From assembly GCF_001623075.1 (NCBI RefSeq), contig NZ_LMCF01000106.1:1-64000 (forward strand): 64,000 nucleotides of DNA. Direction: 5' to 3'. A program made the translations under genes and the position numbers. The DNA comes from Pseudovibrio sp. Ad37. GTDB taxonomy: Bacteria > Pseudomonadota > Alphaproteobacteria > Rhizobiales > Stappiaceae. Below, piece after piece: positions 36,063 through 45,345 of this stretch. The first letter of the stretch is position 1. Each line of letters starts with the position of its first letter. The notes under the pieces are model-generated. The model was given only the letters and a program-made list of their open reading frames with translations, was not told the DNA's origin and ran no database searches.

Positions 36063-36626
36063 ATGATCATTCCAAACAGTGTGTGTCTGCTCTCCGGCAA
36101 GTCCATTTGGTGTTCAGCCGTGATTAAGCTCATCGATCATATTTCCGAATTCACCGGCAAATTGGCTGCCTGGGTGTTTTTCGCAATTGGTTTTTTCATC
36201 TGTTATGAGGTCGTCTCCCGGTACGTCTTCAACAGCCCGACTGTATGGGTGGATGAAATCTCTCGGATCGGTCAGATCTGGGGGGCTTATCTTGCCGCAG
36301 CCTTTGCACTGAAGCACCGCGAGATGATCGTCATTGATGTTGCCTTCCGACGTCCTGATACAGTGCTGCGTAAGGTGGTTGAGACCTTCTCTATTCTGGT
36401 GATCCTGCTCTTTTGCATCACTGCGGTTTGGTATGGTTACGGTCTCTGGCTCAAGTCCACATTGCGTGGCCACACCACAGATACTTATCTGGCTTTGCCG
36501 AAGTGGTTCACTCATGCCTCCGTATGGGTTGGCTTTGCCTTGTTGGGCCTTCAGTCCATTGCTGAGGCCGTGAAAATCTGGCGCGACGGTGTGCCAGCTG
36601 ACGATACCTTGCAACATGAGATCTAG
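36063..36626 (+). CDS. TRAP small permease (DctQ family), second system
   Basis: 187 aa from the ATG at 36063, with GAGGGAG 13 bases upstream (rather far). An internal GTG at 36120 would give a more typical N-terminus (IKLIDHISEFTGKLAAWVFF). Four hydrophobic helices; the signature segment TVWVDEISRIGQIWGAYLAAAFALKHRE near 60-87 contains the conserved Asp/Glu and Arg. Partner of the DctM gene 9 bases downstream. Confidence 0.88.
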   Translation: MIIPNSVCLLSGKSIWCSAVIKLIDHISEFTGKLAAWVFFAIGFFICYEVVSRYVFNSPTVWVDEISRIGQIWGAYLAAAFALKHREMIVIDVAFRRPDTVLRKVVETFSILVILLFCITAVWYGYGLWLKSTLRGHTTDTYLALPKWFTHASVWVGFALLGLQSIAEAVKIWRDGVPADDTLQHEI

Positions 36627-36635
36627 GGGCTAAGC

Positions 36636-37907
36636 ATGACTGCGTTTCTCATTCTCGCGGCCTTGCTGCTGCTTCTTATTCTCCGTGTGCCGGTTGCGTT
36701 TGCGCTAGGTTCGCTGGGTGTCTTCTTGCTCTGGTATTTTCCGCTGCCACTGAATGCCGTCCCCCAGCGCCTTTATGGCTCAATGGACAGTTTTGAACTT
36801 CTGGCCGTGCCTATGTTTCTGCTCATGTCAAACGTGCTGCTGAAAGGTGGTGTGGGCAAGGATCTGTTTGCGGCTGTTCAAAGCTGGGTTGGCCATTGGC
36901 CGGGCGGACTTGGCGTGGCGACCATTCTGTCTTGCGGTTTGTTTTCTGCCGTTTCGGGCTCTTCTGTGGCGACCGCGGCCACCATTGCAACAGTTGCGAT
37001 CCCCGAGATGACCTCTCGCGGTTACGAGCGCCCGTTTGTGCTGGGTATGTTGGCCGCTGGTGGCACATTGGGAATTCTCATTCCCCCTTCAATCCCATTG
37101 ATCCTGTATGGCATCGTCACTGAGAGTTCGATCCCGAAACTGTTTCTGGCGGGTATTGGTCCCGGCTTGTTCCTGGCCAGCGTGTTCATCATCTACGGCA
37201 TGCTCTATTCGCGCTTTAACAGCAAGTATGAGCGCATTGAGAAAGCGAGCTGGGCGGAACGCAGGCGCGCGACTTTCATGGCGCTGCCGACAATGCTATT
37301 GGCTGGATCAATCATCGGGTCCATCTACATGGGCATCGCCACACCTTCGGAGAGTGCTGGCATTGGCTTTGTCATGGCGCTTCTCATCACATTCGTCATG
37401 GGACGGATGAACTGGGAGAAGATGAAGGAAGCCAACCATAAATCCATGAAGACCACCACCATGGTGTTCCTCATCATTGCGGGGGCAAAGGTCTTCTCCT
37501 ACGCCATCACTCTTTATCGGTTGCCGCAGGATATCTCCACACTGCTCACCACCAACATCTCTGAGCCGGGCCTGTTTATACTCGCCGTTGGTCTGGTGTT
37601 GCTGATCGTTGGCTTCTTTCTGGAATCTCTCAGCATGTTGCTGATCATGGTGCCAGTCCTGTTTCCTGCGCTAGTGGGAATGTCCATTGATCCGATCTGG
37701 TTTGGCATCTTTTTCGTGGTGCTCATCGAGACTGCGCTGATTACACCACCCGTGGGAATGAACCTCTTTATTATTCAAGCTGTTGGCGGGGCGAAATTGT
37801 CAGAGGTCGCCAAAGGTGCGTGGCCGTTTGCACTCATGATGCTGGCAACTGCCGCCCTGCTTTACTTTTGGCAAGGGCTTGCCCTGTATATCCCTTATAA
37901 CACATAG
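36636..37907 (+). CDS. TRAP large permease (DctM family), second system
   Basis: 423 aa, about 12 hydrophobic segments. DctM hallmarks: LSCGLFSAVSGSSVATAATIATVAIPEM near 103-130, GTLGILIPPSIPLILYGI near 143, and the second-repeat motif ITPPVGMNLFIIQAVGG near 368. Followed after 17 bases by the lyase-family gene, so all four genes share a transcript. Confidence 0.93.
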   Translation: MTAFLILAALLLLLILRVPVAFALGSLGVFLLWYFPLPLNAVPQRLYGSMDSFELLAVPMFLLMSNVLLKGGVGKDLFAAVQSWVGHWPGGLGVATILSCGLFSAVSGSSVATAATIATVAIPEMTSRGYERPFVLGMLAAGGTLGILIPPSIPLILYGIVTESSIPKLFLAGIGPGLFLASVFIIYGMLYSRFNSKYERIEKASWAERRRATFMALPTMLLAGSIIGSIYMGIATPSESAGIGFVMALLITFVMGRMNWEKMKEANHKSMKTTTMVFLIIAGAKVFSYAITLYRLPQDISTLLTTNISEPGLFILAVGLVLLIVGFFLESLSMLLIMVPVLFPALVGMSIDPIWFGIFFVVLIETALITPPVGMNLFIIQAVGGAKLSEVAKGAWPFALMMLATAALLYFWQGLALYIPYNT

Positions 37908-37924
37908 AAGATGGGCCCATAAAA

Positions 37925-38779
37925 ATGTCAAAAGCTCAGGTGCTTAAAGATCTGTTCGAGAGCGGCAAACTGAATGTAACGCCTTGTTGCTGGGATGCCC
38001 TCTCCGCTCGCCTGATTGAGCAAGCCGGTTTCCCCCTCGCCTTCATGAGTGGGTTTGGTGTTTCCGCGGCTCGTCTCGGGCAACCGGATGCGGGCCTTAT
38101 CTCCTATGCTGAAATGGTTGATCAGGCCTGTAACATTGCCGGTGCGACCGACATTCCCGTGATTGGGGATGGTGATACAGGTTATGGAAACGCTCTCAAC
38201 GTCAAACGCACAGTCAAGGGCTATGCCAATGCCGGTATGGCCTGTGTGATGATTGAAGATCAGTTGGCGCCCAAACGCTGCGGTCACACGAAAGGCAAAC
38301 ACGTGGTGGATCGTGAGGAAGCCTTCATGCGCGTTCGTGCGGCTGTAGATGCGAAGAACGAAGGTGCAGATATTCTGGTGCTTGCCCGCACAGATGCCCG
38401 CGCCGAGCATGGCCTGGATGAAGCCATAGAGCGCGCCAAAAACTTCCGCGAAATTGGTGCTGACATGACCTTTGTGGAAGCGCCGCGGACCGTTGAAGAA
38501 ATGAAACGCTACTGTGATGAAGTTGAAGGTCCTAAAATGGCAAACATGCTGGAGGGCGGACTAACACCATTCCTTCAACCAGCTGAGCTTCAGGAGCTTG
38601 GTTTCGCCATCTCAACCTACCCGTTCACTGGCCTGATGGGCATGATCAAAGCGCAGCAGGAAGCCTTGGATAAGATGAAACAAGGCATCTTCCCTGACCC
38701 TGCCATGACCTTTGAAGACCTGCAAAAGGCTGTCGGCTTTGATGTGTATTATGAGGCTGAAGAGCGATATCGGCATTGA
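37925..38779 (+). CDS. Isocitrate lyase/PEP mutase superfamily enzyme
   Basis: 284 aa. A TIM-barrel enzyme with the superfamily's metal site: DGDTGYGN near 80-87 (Asp ligands), IEDQ near 113 (Glu) and the flexible active-site loop KRCGHTKGK near 118-126 containing the catalytic Cys. KRCGH is the sequence found in methylisocitrate lyase and 2,3-dimethylmalate lyase relatives; PEP mutases lack it. It would split a hydroxy-di/tricarboxylate to pyruvate-type and dicarboxylate products. The gene ends the TRAP operon, so the transporter most likely imports its substrate or a precursor. Confidence 0.85.
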   Translation: MSKAQVLKDLFESGKLNVTPCCWDALSARLIEQAGFPLAFMSGFGVSAARLGQPDAGLISYAEMVDQACNIAGATDIPVIGDGDTGYGNALNVKRTVKGYANAGMACVMIEDQLAPKRCGHTKGKHVVDREEAFMRVRAAVDAKNEGADILVLARTDARAEHGLDEAIERAKNFREIGADMTFVEAPRTVEEMKRYCDEVEGPKMANMLEGGLTPFLQPAELQELGFAISTYPFTGLMGMIKAQQEALDKMKQGIFPDPAMTFEDLQKAVGFDVYYEAEERYRH

Positions 38780-39062
38780 ATATTTATTTGGAACGGTATG
38801 CGTCAGTGACAGCAACCTAACTTTGCAATGCACTGCGAATAATTAACTAAACTAATGAATTGAGCAAAGATGGAAATATGAGTGATTGCTTTGCAGTTAT
38901 GCATGATCTTAGTATTATTAAAATATATCAATAACCTACGGAATATGACAACGCATTAAAACACAGCAAGAACTCGCGGATTTATTAGTCTGACATTTTC
39001 CATTCAAATTGCACCATCAAGTTTGTGAAATTTATTTTCTCAACAAAGTGGTGGTGCTTAAA

Positions 39063-39770
39063 ATGTCAGAGAGTGTTCGGATATTCATTGGTTATGATTC
39101 CAATGAAACGATTGCCTATCATGTGCTTGTTCAAAGCATTATCGAGAACTCATCCCTTCCACTTTCCATTACACCCATCGCTCTGAATAACGTGCGCAGT
39201 ATCTTCAAACGCGACAAACATCCGCTTCAGTCCACCGAGTTCTCATTCAGTCGCTTTCTGGCGCCGTATTTGTCCAATTATGAAGGCTGGTCGATCTTTA
39301 TGGATTGCGACATGATCGTGCGAAAAGATATTGCAGAGCTTTGGAATATGCGCGATGACGACTATGCGGCGATGTGTTGCAAGCACGATTACACGCCAGT
39401 CAGTGACACGAAGTTCCTCAATAACGTCCAGTCCAAATATGAAAAGAAGAACTGGTCGAGTGTAATGATGTTCAATAACGCTAGGTGTAAAGCGCTGACA
39501 CCAGAGTATGTGAACACTCGGTCAGGCCTCGAACTGCACCAATTTAAGTGGTTAGGAGATGACAACCTGATCGGCTCTTTGCCGCTTGTCTGGAACCATC
39601 TGGTTGAAGATTATCCATACAATCCAGAGGCCGCGCTCGTTCACTACACCTATGGTGGCCCTTATTTTGAAGAGTATCTGGATTGTGATTATGCCGAGGA
39701 CTGGCAGCAATACAAACGCAGCACATTGCATGCCACTCAGCGCGCCAAAGCGGAACCAGAACTGGCATAG
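39063..39770 (+). CDS. Small GT-A-type glycosyltransferase-like protein
   Basis: 235 aa from the ATG at 39063 (an upstream start at 39009 lacks support). The pattern RIFIGYDSNETIAYHVLVQSI at the N-terminus and FMDCDMIVRKDIAELW near 85-100, with an Asp-Cys-Asp motif where GT8-type enzymes bind the metal and nucleotide sugar, suggest a glycosyltransferase. The end (LVEDYPYNPEAALVHYTYGGPYFEEY) contains the His that often completes the metal site. The acceptor is unknown. It stands alone after a strongly A/T-rich 280-base intergenic region, so it may have been acquired separately. Confidence 0.75.
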   Translation: MSESVRIFIGYDSNETIAYHVLVQSIIENSSLPLSITPIALNNVRSIFKRDKHPLQSTEFSFSRFLAPYLSNYEGWSIFMDCDMIVRKDIAELWNMRDDDYAAMCCKHDYTPVSDTKFLNNVQSKYEKKNWSSVMMFNNARCKALTPEYVNTRSGLELHQFKWLGDDNLIGSLPLVWNHLVEDYPYNPEAALVHYTYGGPYFEEYLDCDYAEDWQQYKRSTLHATQRAKAEPELA

Positions 39771-39789
39771 GCTGGTAACTCACTGACAC

Positions 39790-39834
39790 ATTCACACACC
39801 CCGCATGCGAATAACGCTTCCGGGATGTGTGAAT
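39790..39834. terminator. Hairpin between convergent genes
   Basis: ATTCACACA-c-CCCG at 39790-39803 pairs with CGGG-a-TGTGTGAAT at 39821-39834: 13 pairs and one mismatch. It lies between the stops of the glycosyltransferase and map genes and probably ends transcripts from both sides, although no T-run follows. Confidence 0.6.
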
Positions 39835-39880
39835 CTAACTTGAAAATTGCCCAGAAGGGAGAAGATAAAGCCTCATTCTC

Positions 39881-40660
39881 CTACCCCGGTACCCTTTCCC
39901 CTTCCCGTAGTGTCAGCACTTCAAAGCCGGTGCTTGTCACCAGTACGGTGTGTTCCCATTGGGCGGAGGGTTTGCGGTCGAGGGTTTCGACGGTCCAGCC
40001 ATCTTCTTTGGTGACGGTGAGCTCTGTGCCTGCGTTGACCATAGGCTCGATGGTAAAGGTCATGCCTTCTTTCAGCACAACACCAGTGCCACGTTTGCCG
40101 AAGTGCATCACGGATGGGCCTTCATGCATGTCCCGCCCAATGCCGTGGCCGCAATAGTCACGCACAATGGAATAACCTGAACTTTCGGCAACCTGCTGGA
40201 TGGCAGCACCTACATCACCCAGTCTTGCACCGGGGTGCACTTCTTTGATGCCGGCCCACATGGCTTTGTAAGTGGTCTTGACCAATTTTTGTGTTTTGCG
40301 AGAGGCACCCGGCATCACAAAGGTGGTGCTGGAATCTGCGATGAAGCCATCCTTCTCCAATGTAATGTCTACATTGATGATATCTGAGGCTGTCAGCTTG
40401 CGTGCTTTGTCGGGGATGCCGTGGCAAACGACTTCGTTGATGGAAGAGTTGAGCGCAAACATATAGCCGTACTGGCCTTTGCTGGCTGGGCGGGCGTGCA
40501 ACTCGTTGACGATATAATCTTCTACCCGGTCATTGATCTCAAGCGTCGAAACCCCGGGCTTCACAACGTCTTCCAGCATTTTGAAGACTTGAGCGAGAAG
40601 TTTGCCCGACTGGCGCATCAGTGCGACTTCATCGGTGTTTTTGATGATAATTGCACTCAT
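39881..40660 (-). CDS. map: Type I methionine aminopeptidase
   Basis: 259 aa from the ATG at 40660. Removes N-terminal Met from nascent proteins using two metal ions. The five ligands are visible: Asp in NVDITLEKDGFIADSS (two Asp), His in CGHGIGRDMHEG, Glu in TIEPMVN and Glu in QWEHTVLV. It follows the ParD-like gene with a 4-base ATGA overlap. In many proteobacteria a second map copy sits in exactly this pair, so this may be the accessory one; the genome's other copies are not visible. Confidence 0.95.
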   Translation of the reverse strand: MSAIIIKNTDEVALMRQSGKLLAQVFKMLEDVVKPGVSTLEINDRVEDYIVNELHARPASKGQYGYMFALNSSINEVVCHGIPDKARKLTASDIINVDITLEKDGFIADSSTTFVMPGASRKTQKLVKTTYKAMWAGIKEVHPGARLGDVGAAIQQVAESSGYSIVRDYCGHGIGRDMHEGPSVMHFGKRGTGVVLKEGMTFTIEPMVNAGTELTVTKEDGWTVETLDRKPSAQWEHTVLVTSTGFEVLTLREGERVPG

Positions 40661-40863
40661 GTCTCGATCACCTCTGGGGGAGCGACCTTGCAAGCTTTGA
40701 GCTGTTGTTGAACCAGTTCTGTGTAACTCAGCGTTGGGTTCAACTCTGCAAGCATGCCCATTTTGATCCAGAACTCTGCTTGCGCGTTGATGGAGCGAGA
40801 CATGACCGTGCTCGCTTTTCTGATTTCCTCATGCAGGTCATCAGAGATTTTTACAATGCCCAT
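40657..40863 (-). CDS. ParD-like antitoxin-family protein
   Basis: 68 aa. It begins MGIVKISDDLHEEIRKAST and continues MSRSINAQAEFWIKMGMLAE, the pattern of the ParD-like family (ribbon-helix-helix type) that is commonly found just before map genes. No ParE-type toxin gene is adjacent; the partner is the aminopeptidase gene, which starts inside its stop codon. It probably binds DNA as a dimer and regulates the pair. Confidence 0.85.
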   Translation of the reverse strand: MGIVKISDDLHEEIRKASTVMSRSINAQAEFWIKMGMLAELNPTLSYTELVQQQLKACKVAPPEVIET

Positions 40864-40885
40864 GGAAACGGCCCTTTATATGATT

Positions 40886-40904
40886 GATATACATATCGTA
40901 TACG
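40886..40904. promoter_or_regulatory. Palindromic sites upstream of the parD-like gene
   Basis: GATAT-ac-ATATC (40886-40897) followed at once by CGTATACG (40897-40904), 25-40 bases before the start codon, where the promoter must be. They are candidate autoregulatory operators for the ribbon-helix-helix protein. Confidence 0.45.
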
Positions 40905-40967
40905 AATCGCATAAAGGCAAGAGGCGAATGGCAATGATCGTAGTAAGTCAGAGCAATCTCATCTTCT

Positions 40968-42218
40968 CTATTCCTTCAGATCGTAGGTGAAGGGATGAAG
41001 ACGGTAGTTTTGTTGGTACTGGCGTTTATGATCGTTGAGCGTATTTAAAAAGGTCCTCCAGTCCAGGTCAGGCTCTCCGGTCATATCGCTCAGTCTGGTG
41101 AAGCTCTCGAACACGCTGTTGTGGTACTCTTCCAGATTGGCTGGATTCTTTTGCAGGACACAACCACCATTGGCGATTTCCCGTTTGATCTCATCGGAAG
41201 GTGGTAGATCCAACTCACCATTTAAGATCTTTGCGCAGTAAATGCTTTGCAGATGAATGTTGGCGAAGTGGACGGTGAACCGCGGCAGACCAAGGAAAAT
41301 AAGGGTCGGGTCTGGTGGGTAAAACATGTTCAGATACAGCGGCCCCATGGAGCACCCGCTCAGTTCTATGTCATCCAGAGAACCTTTCAGGAAGGGGAAA
41401 TTGTAGATATATCCCGTACACAGGATGATATCATCCACGTCGTGCAGGACTTCCCCGTTTTGCAGGTAGACCTTACGACCTTCAATACGCTCTGGCCGTG
41501 CATGCTGGCTGATATTGAGCCCCTGCCCGTAAAGTCCGTCGCGGACATAGCATTTGTGTCCATTTGGGGGGAACGTACCGCAGATGTACACCTGCTCAGC
41601 ATGCGGACTCAGATCCAGCGAGATATCCTCTGAAGAGACACAGGCTCCAATCAAGACAACACGTTTGCCGTCATAAAGATTAGGCAGGCGGTACGACTGG
41701 GAATGGGTGACAGGTCCTTCAAAACGATCCAATCCATCGATCTCTGGAAAGTTGGGGTAACTGTCCTTACCGGTTGCAACAATCACGTGGGTGAAGATCT
41801 TTTCTGTGCCTTCAGTGCTCACACGCCAACCATCGCCAGCTTTGGCAATGTGCTTGACCGGCGTGTTGAACTCGATGAGCGGTTGGATGCCGGCTTCTCT
41901 GGCGGTGGCGTCGATGTAATCCAAAACATCAACACGGCCCGGAAACAGCTGCAGATCCTCTGGCAGTTTGTAGTCGCTGATTTGCATGGCACGTTTGGGC
42001 AGGTTGGCCCAAAGCTTGGGGTACATAGCAGAATAGACGCTCTGGCTTTGCGGGTCGCGCACATCAACAGGCTCGTCGGTAAGTACCTCATAAGCCCACT
42101 GTCCACCCAGACAGTTGCGTGCTTCAAATATAGTTGGAATGATGCCGCGACGCTTGAGCTCAATCGCAGCAGTGAGCCCGGTTGGGCCAGCCCCGATAAT
42201 GGCGATGTTAGGAGCCAT
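40968..42218 (-). CDS. Flavin-containing monooxygenase
   Basis: 416 aa. FAD site IAIIGAGPTGLTAAIELKRR at 5-24; the FMO identifying sequence appears as FEGPVTHSQSY (FxGxxxHxxxY) near 160; a second nucleotide motif for NADPH lies at VLIGACVSSEDISLDL near 180, where the third Gly is replaced. A further TGYIYNFPFL near 262 (ATG/TGY-type). Bacterial FMOs of this size oxidise amines such as trimethylamine or sulfides. It is alone on its transcript and separated from the downstream TRAP genes by a terminator. Substrate uncertain. Confidence 0.88.
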   Translation of the reverse strand: MAPNIAIIGAGPTGLTAAIELKRRGIIPTIFEARNCLGGQWAYEVLTDEPVDVRDPQSQSVYSAMYPKLWANLPKRAMQISDYKLPEDLQLFPGRVDVLDYIDATAREAGIQPLIEFNTPVKHIAKAGDGWRVSTEGTEKIFTHVIVATGKDSYPNFPEIDGLDRFEGPVTHSQSYRLPNLYDGKRVVLIGACVSSEDISLDLSPHAEQVYICGTFPPNGHKCYVRDGLYGQGLNISQHARPERIEGRKVYLQNGEVLHDVDDIILCTGYIYNFPFLKGSLDDIELSGCSMGPLYLNMFYPPDPTLIFLGLPRFTVHFANIHLQSIYCAKILNGELDLPPSDEIKREIANGGCVLQKNPANLEEYHNSVFESFTRLSDMTGEPDLDWRTFLNTLNDHKRQYQQNYRLHPFTYDLKE

Positions 42219-42324
42219 GAAACCCTCAGCCTTATTTTTGTTGCGGCTACTATGGGCCTTGCGGGTTAATTGCCGGTTCGTGCGTTTGTTAGGATGCGAG
42301 ATGAGTACGCGGCCCTAAAATGCC

Positions 42325-42352
42325 AAAAGGGAGAGCTGGTGCCCTCCCTTTT
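42325..42352. terminator. Terminator after the third TRAP operon
   Basis: AAAAGGGAG (42325-42333) pairs perfectly with CTCCCTTTT (42344-42352). It follows the stop of the minus-strand dctM by 26 bases; the T-rich arm on either strand makes it likely bidirectional. Confidence 0.8.
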
Positions 42353-42377
42353 TTCGTTGATCTCAGATCCGGTGTGG

Positions 42378-43694
42378 TTACATGGCTCCGACGAGCCACA
42401 AAGAGAACCACGGGAAGGCGATCAGCAGCGCGAGGCGTACAAGGTCGGATACCCAGAATGGGAATACGCCCTTGAAGATCGTGGAGAGTTTCACATCCTG
42501 CAGCACGTTACGCAGCACGAAAACATTGAGCCCGACAGGAGGCGAGATCAAACTTATCTCTGTGACGACCACTACAATCACTGCAAACCAAATGAGCACG
42601 GCTTCTGGATCGTTCAGCACTTCGGTGCCAAAGTCCAGTTCCAGAATGAGCGGATAGAAAACCGGCACGGTCAACAGGATCATGGAGAGGCTTTCCAGCA
42701 CACAGCCCAGCACGATGTAAATGAGCACGATGCCGAGGATTACCATGTAGGCGTTGACTTCAAGATCCAGCACCCATTCCGCCAGTGTGTCTGGCAAACC
42801 TGCAAAGTTCACGAAGTTGGAGAACACTTCTGCGCCAATGATGATCATGAAGATCATAGCTGTGGTGCGGGCGCTCTCCAGCATGGCGTGGTAGAGGTTT
42901 TTAATGGTCATACCGCCCATGAGCAGTGCGATCAGAAAGGACGTGCCTGCCCCGATACCAGCAGCTTCAGTCGGCGTGAAGAACCCGCCATAGATACCAA
43001 CCATGATCACAGCGAACAGGCCGAGCACAGCAAAGACGCCGAGCTTTTCCTTGCGAGTGAATGGTTCAACACCTTCTGCCTTGGGAGCGAGAGAGGGGTT
43101 GATCAACGTGGCGACGTAGATGGCTCCAATGTAAAGCAGGAGCCCCAGAATGCCTGGAATAACACCAGCAACAAACAGTTTACCGATGTCGGATTCTGTC
43201 AACAGGCCGTAGATGATCATTACCACGGATGGCGGAATGAGGATGCCAAGCGTGCCGCCAGCGGCAATTGAACCAGAGGCCAGACTGTCTGCATAACCGT
43301 ACTTGCGCATGGACGGCATTGCCACTTTGGACATGGTTGCCGCAGTTGCCAGAGATGATCCGCAAACAGCCGAAAAACCACCACACGCCACAACTGATGC
43401 CATGGCAAGGCCTCCGCGCGCGCCGCCCAAAAGGCGGTTTGCAGCAGCATAAAGGCCGTGGCTGACACCAGAGATGGTGAGTAGGTTGCCCATGAGGATG
43501 AACAGCGGAACAACAGAGAGCGAATAAGACAGGCTGGTTTCAAAACCCACGCTGCTGACAACAGACCATGTGGCAGACCAGCCGCGCAGCCACGCAAAAC
43601 CAGCCGCTCCGATAAAGATCATAGCGAAGGCGATTGGCACGCGCAGGAAAATGAGGACGAGCAGAGCTGCAAAGCCGATAAGGGATTCGAACAT
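42378..43694 (-). CDS. TRAP large permease (DctM family), third system
   Basis: 438 aa, about 12-13 hydrophobic helices. Landmarks: VACGGFSAVCGSSLATAATMSKVAMPSM near 102-129, GTLGILIPPSVVMIIYGL near 148-165, and ISPPVGLNVFVLRNVLQD near 390. Last gene of the long minus-strand aromatic-catabolism operon, suggesting that the transporter imports an aromatic acid. Confidence 0.93.
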   Translation of the reverse strand: MFESLIGFAALLVLIFLRVPIAFAMIFIGAAGFAWLRGWSATWSVVSSVGFETSLSYSLSVVPLFILMGNLLTISGVSHGLYAAANRLLGGARGGLAMASVVACGGFSAVCGSSLATAATMSKVAMPSMRKYGYADSLASGSIAAGGTLGILIPPSVVMIIYGLLTESDIGKLFVAGVIPGILGLLLYIGAIYVATLINPSLAPKAEGVEPFTRKEKLGVFAVLGLFAVIMVGIYGGFFTPTEAAGIGAGTSFLIALLMGGMTIKNLYHAMLESARTTAMIFMIIIGAEVFSNFVNFAGLPDTLAEWVLDLEVNAYMVILGIVLIYIVLGCVLESLSMILLTVPVFYPLILELDFGTEVLNDPEAVLIWFAVIVVVVTEISLISPPVGLNVFVLRNVLQDVKLSTIFKGVFPFWVSDLVRLALLIAFPWFSLWLVGAM

Positions 43695-43698
43695 GACT

Positions 43699-44211
43699 TT
43701 AAAAACCTCTGCGGAATGCTTTTTTGAAGAATACGAATGTGTAACAGGCGCTCAGCAGCGCACAGACAGCAGCGATCCAGGCAAGGGGTGCCAATGGGAT
43801 GTCTAAAGCATTGGTGACGGCTCCATCTTCCATGAGGCGTTCTGCGTGTGCAGCCAGCCGCCAGGAGAGGATCAGGAGCGTGACAGTGGAAACAGACCAG
43901 GCAATGCCCTTCATCAGAGATTGCATGACTGGAGGAACCATGCCGTAGATCATGTCCACTTCAACATGTTCTTTACGAGAGGTTGTTAGCGGCAAAGCTG
44001 TAAAAACCAGAGCGCCAAGCATCAGCTGGGTGATTTCGAAAGCACCGCGAACAGGTGCGTTGAACCAATAACGGCCAACCACATCAACGACTGTAAGGCC
44101 AGTCAGACCCGCGAGGAGTAACGCGCAACATATTCCAAGGCCAAGCTCAATGAGGTTGGCGAGGGAGCGCACCCGCGATGCGCCCCCTGAAGAGTTGTTC
44201 GACCCGATCAC
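43699..44211 (-). CDS. TRAP small permease (DctQ family), third system
   Basis: 170 aa with four hydrophobic helices (about 20-42, 55-75, 92-113, 132-155). The segment NAPVRGAFEITQLMLGALVFTALPLTTSRKEH near 53-84 matches the DctQ signature region. Its start overlaps the dctP stop by 4 bases and dctM begins 4 bases after it. Confidence 0.9.
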   Translation of the reverse strand: MIGSNNSSGGASRVRSLANLIELGLGICCALLLAGLTGLTVVDVVGRYWFNAPVRGAFEITQLMLGALVFTALPLTTSRKEHVEVDMIYGMVPPVMQSLMKGIAWSVSTVTLLILSWRLAAHAERLMEDGAVTNALDIPLAPLAWIAAVCALLSACYTFVFFKKAFRRGF

Positions 44212-45257
44212 TTTTCTACGCCTGTAGATTTGCGGAACTTTGTCAGAGCAGCAGTGCCGTCAAAGCCATCTTCTGCAACAGCCTTTGCCCATTCGGTCTC
44301 GTAGCCAGCAGCTTTTTCCTTGATGGCCGCAACCATTTCAGGAGATGCATCATAAATTTCGATGCCAGCTTTGTTGATGCGCTCGATTGCCTTCTCGTCA
44401 GCACCGTTCCAGGCTTTACCAACACGCTCAGCAAAAGCATCACCGGAAATTGCCATGATAGCGGCCTGATCTTCAGCGGAGATGCCCTTCCACTTGTCTT
44501 CGTTCATCACGAGGAACCATGTGGTGTTGTAAATGCCGCCAGGAACGCGCATGGAGTATTTGACGTGGTCCAGCAGTTTGAATGCGGTCAGAGCTTCATA
44601 GGTGAAGGTAACACCGTCGATGATGCCGCGAGACAGGGTCTCGTACACTTCACCGGATGGCATGAACAGCGGAGACGCGCCAAGATCACTTGCCAGATCA
44701 GCAATGTAACCGCCCGGCACACGGACCTTCAGGCCTTCGATGTCCGCTGGTGTGTTCAGCTTGCGCACGTTGTTGTGGAACACGCCTGGGCCATGAACGA
44801 AGAGACCAAGAACCTTGGTGCCTTTGTGCTCGGCTTGCGCATCCAGATCGTTTGCGTAAACATCCCAAAATGCTTTGGAACCGGAAACAGCGTCATCTCC
44901 GAGGAAGGAAAACTGGCCGATACGGGAGCGCTGGAAGCGGTTGTCTTTGGTGAAGGAGTGCAGACCATATGTGATGTCGACAACGCCGTCAGCAGCCATG
45001 TCAAAGTGCGCAGGTGGAGCGCCAGCAGGTTTTGCCAGAACGCGCACAGAAACGCGGCCATCAGTAACCTTCTTAACTTCCTTTGCCCACGGCTTGATTG
45101 CGTTGACCACAATCGGGTGGCGTGGTGGCAGCCAGCTGGATAGAACCAGTTTGGTTTCTGCGTAAGCAGCGGTTGCAAATGCAGTTGGCGCCAACATGGC
45201 AGCTGTTGCCATGCCAAGCAGCGTGCGGCGGGCAACTTTCGTCTTCAAGAATTCCAT
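44208..45257 (-). CDS. TRAP binding protein (DctP family), third system
   Basis: About 349 aa from the ATG at 45257, which has GGGAGGGAG in front; a longer frame to 45326 lacks a ribosome-binding site. The signal peptide (residues 1-34, ending AYA) carries ARRTLLGMATAAML, a twin-arginine-like head, so Tat export is possible. Mature chain has DctP motifs: LEGLKVRVPGGYIADLASDLGASPLFMPSGEVYETLSRG near 150-190 with the binding Arg. Expected ligand: an aromatic or other monocarboxylate used by the upstream enzymes. Confidence 0.92.
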   Translation of the reverse strand: MEFLKTKVARRTLLGMATAAMLAPTAFATAAYAETKLVLSSWLPPRHPIVVNAIKPWAKEVKKVTDGRVSVRVLAKPAGAPPAHFDMAADGVVDITYGLHSFTKDNRFQRSRIGQFSFLGDDAVSGSKAFWDVYANDLDAQAEHKGTKVLGLFVHGPGVFHNNVRKLNTPADIEGLKVRVPGGYIADLASDLGASPLFMPSGEVYETLSRGIIDGVTFTYEALTAFKLLDHVKYSMRVPGGIYNTTWFLVMNEDKWKGISAEDQAAIMAISGDAFAERVGKAWNGADEKAIERINKAGIEIYDASPEMVAAIKEKAAGYETEWAKAVAEDGFDGTAALTKFRKSTGVEK

Positions 45258-45345
45258 GGCTCCCTCCCTAAAGATACCAATAAAATTATTTTGTTGGATG
45301 AAGAACGGGAACCTCCCAGTCCCCATTCTTCAGGCGGTCCTAGTC

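Noticed and set aside
42270-43271. Plus-strand frame of 333 codons opposite dctM
   Set aside because: Gln/Asp/His-rich antisense translation typical of the reverse of a hydrophobic membrane protein.
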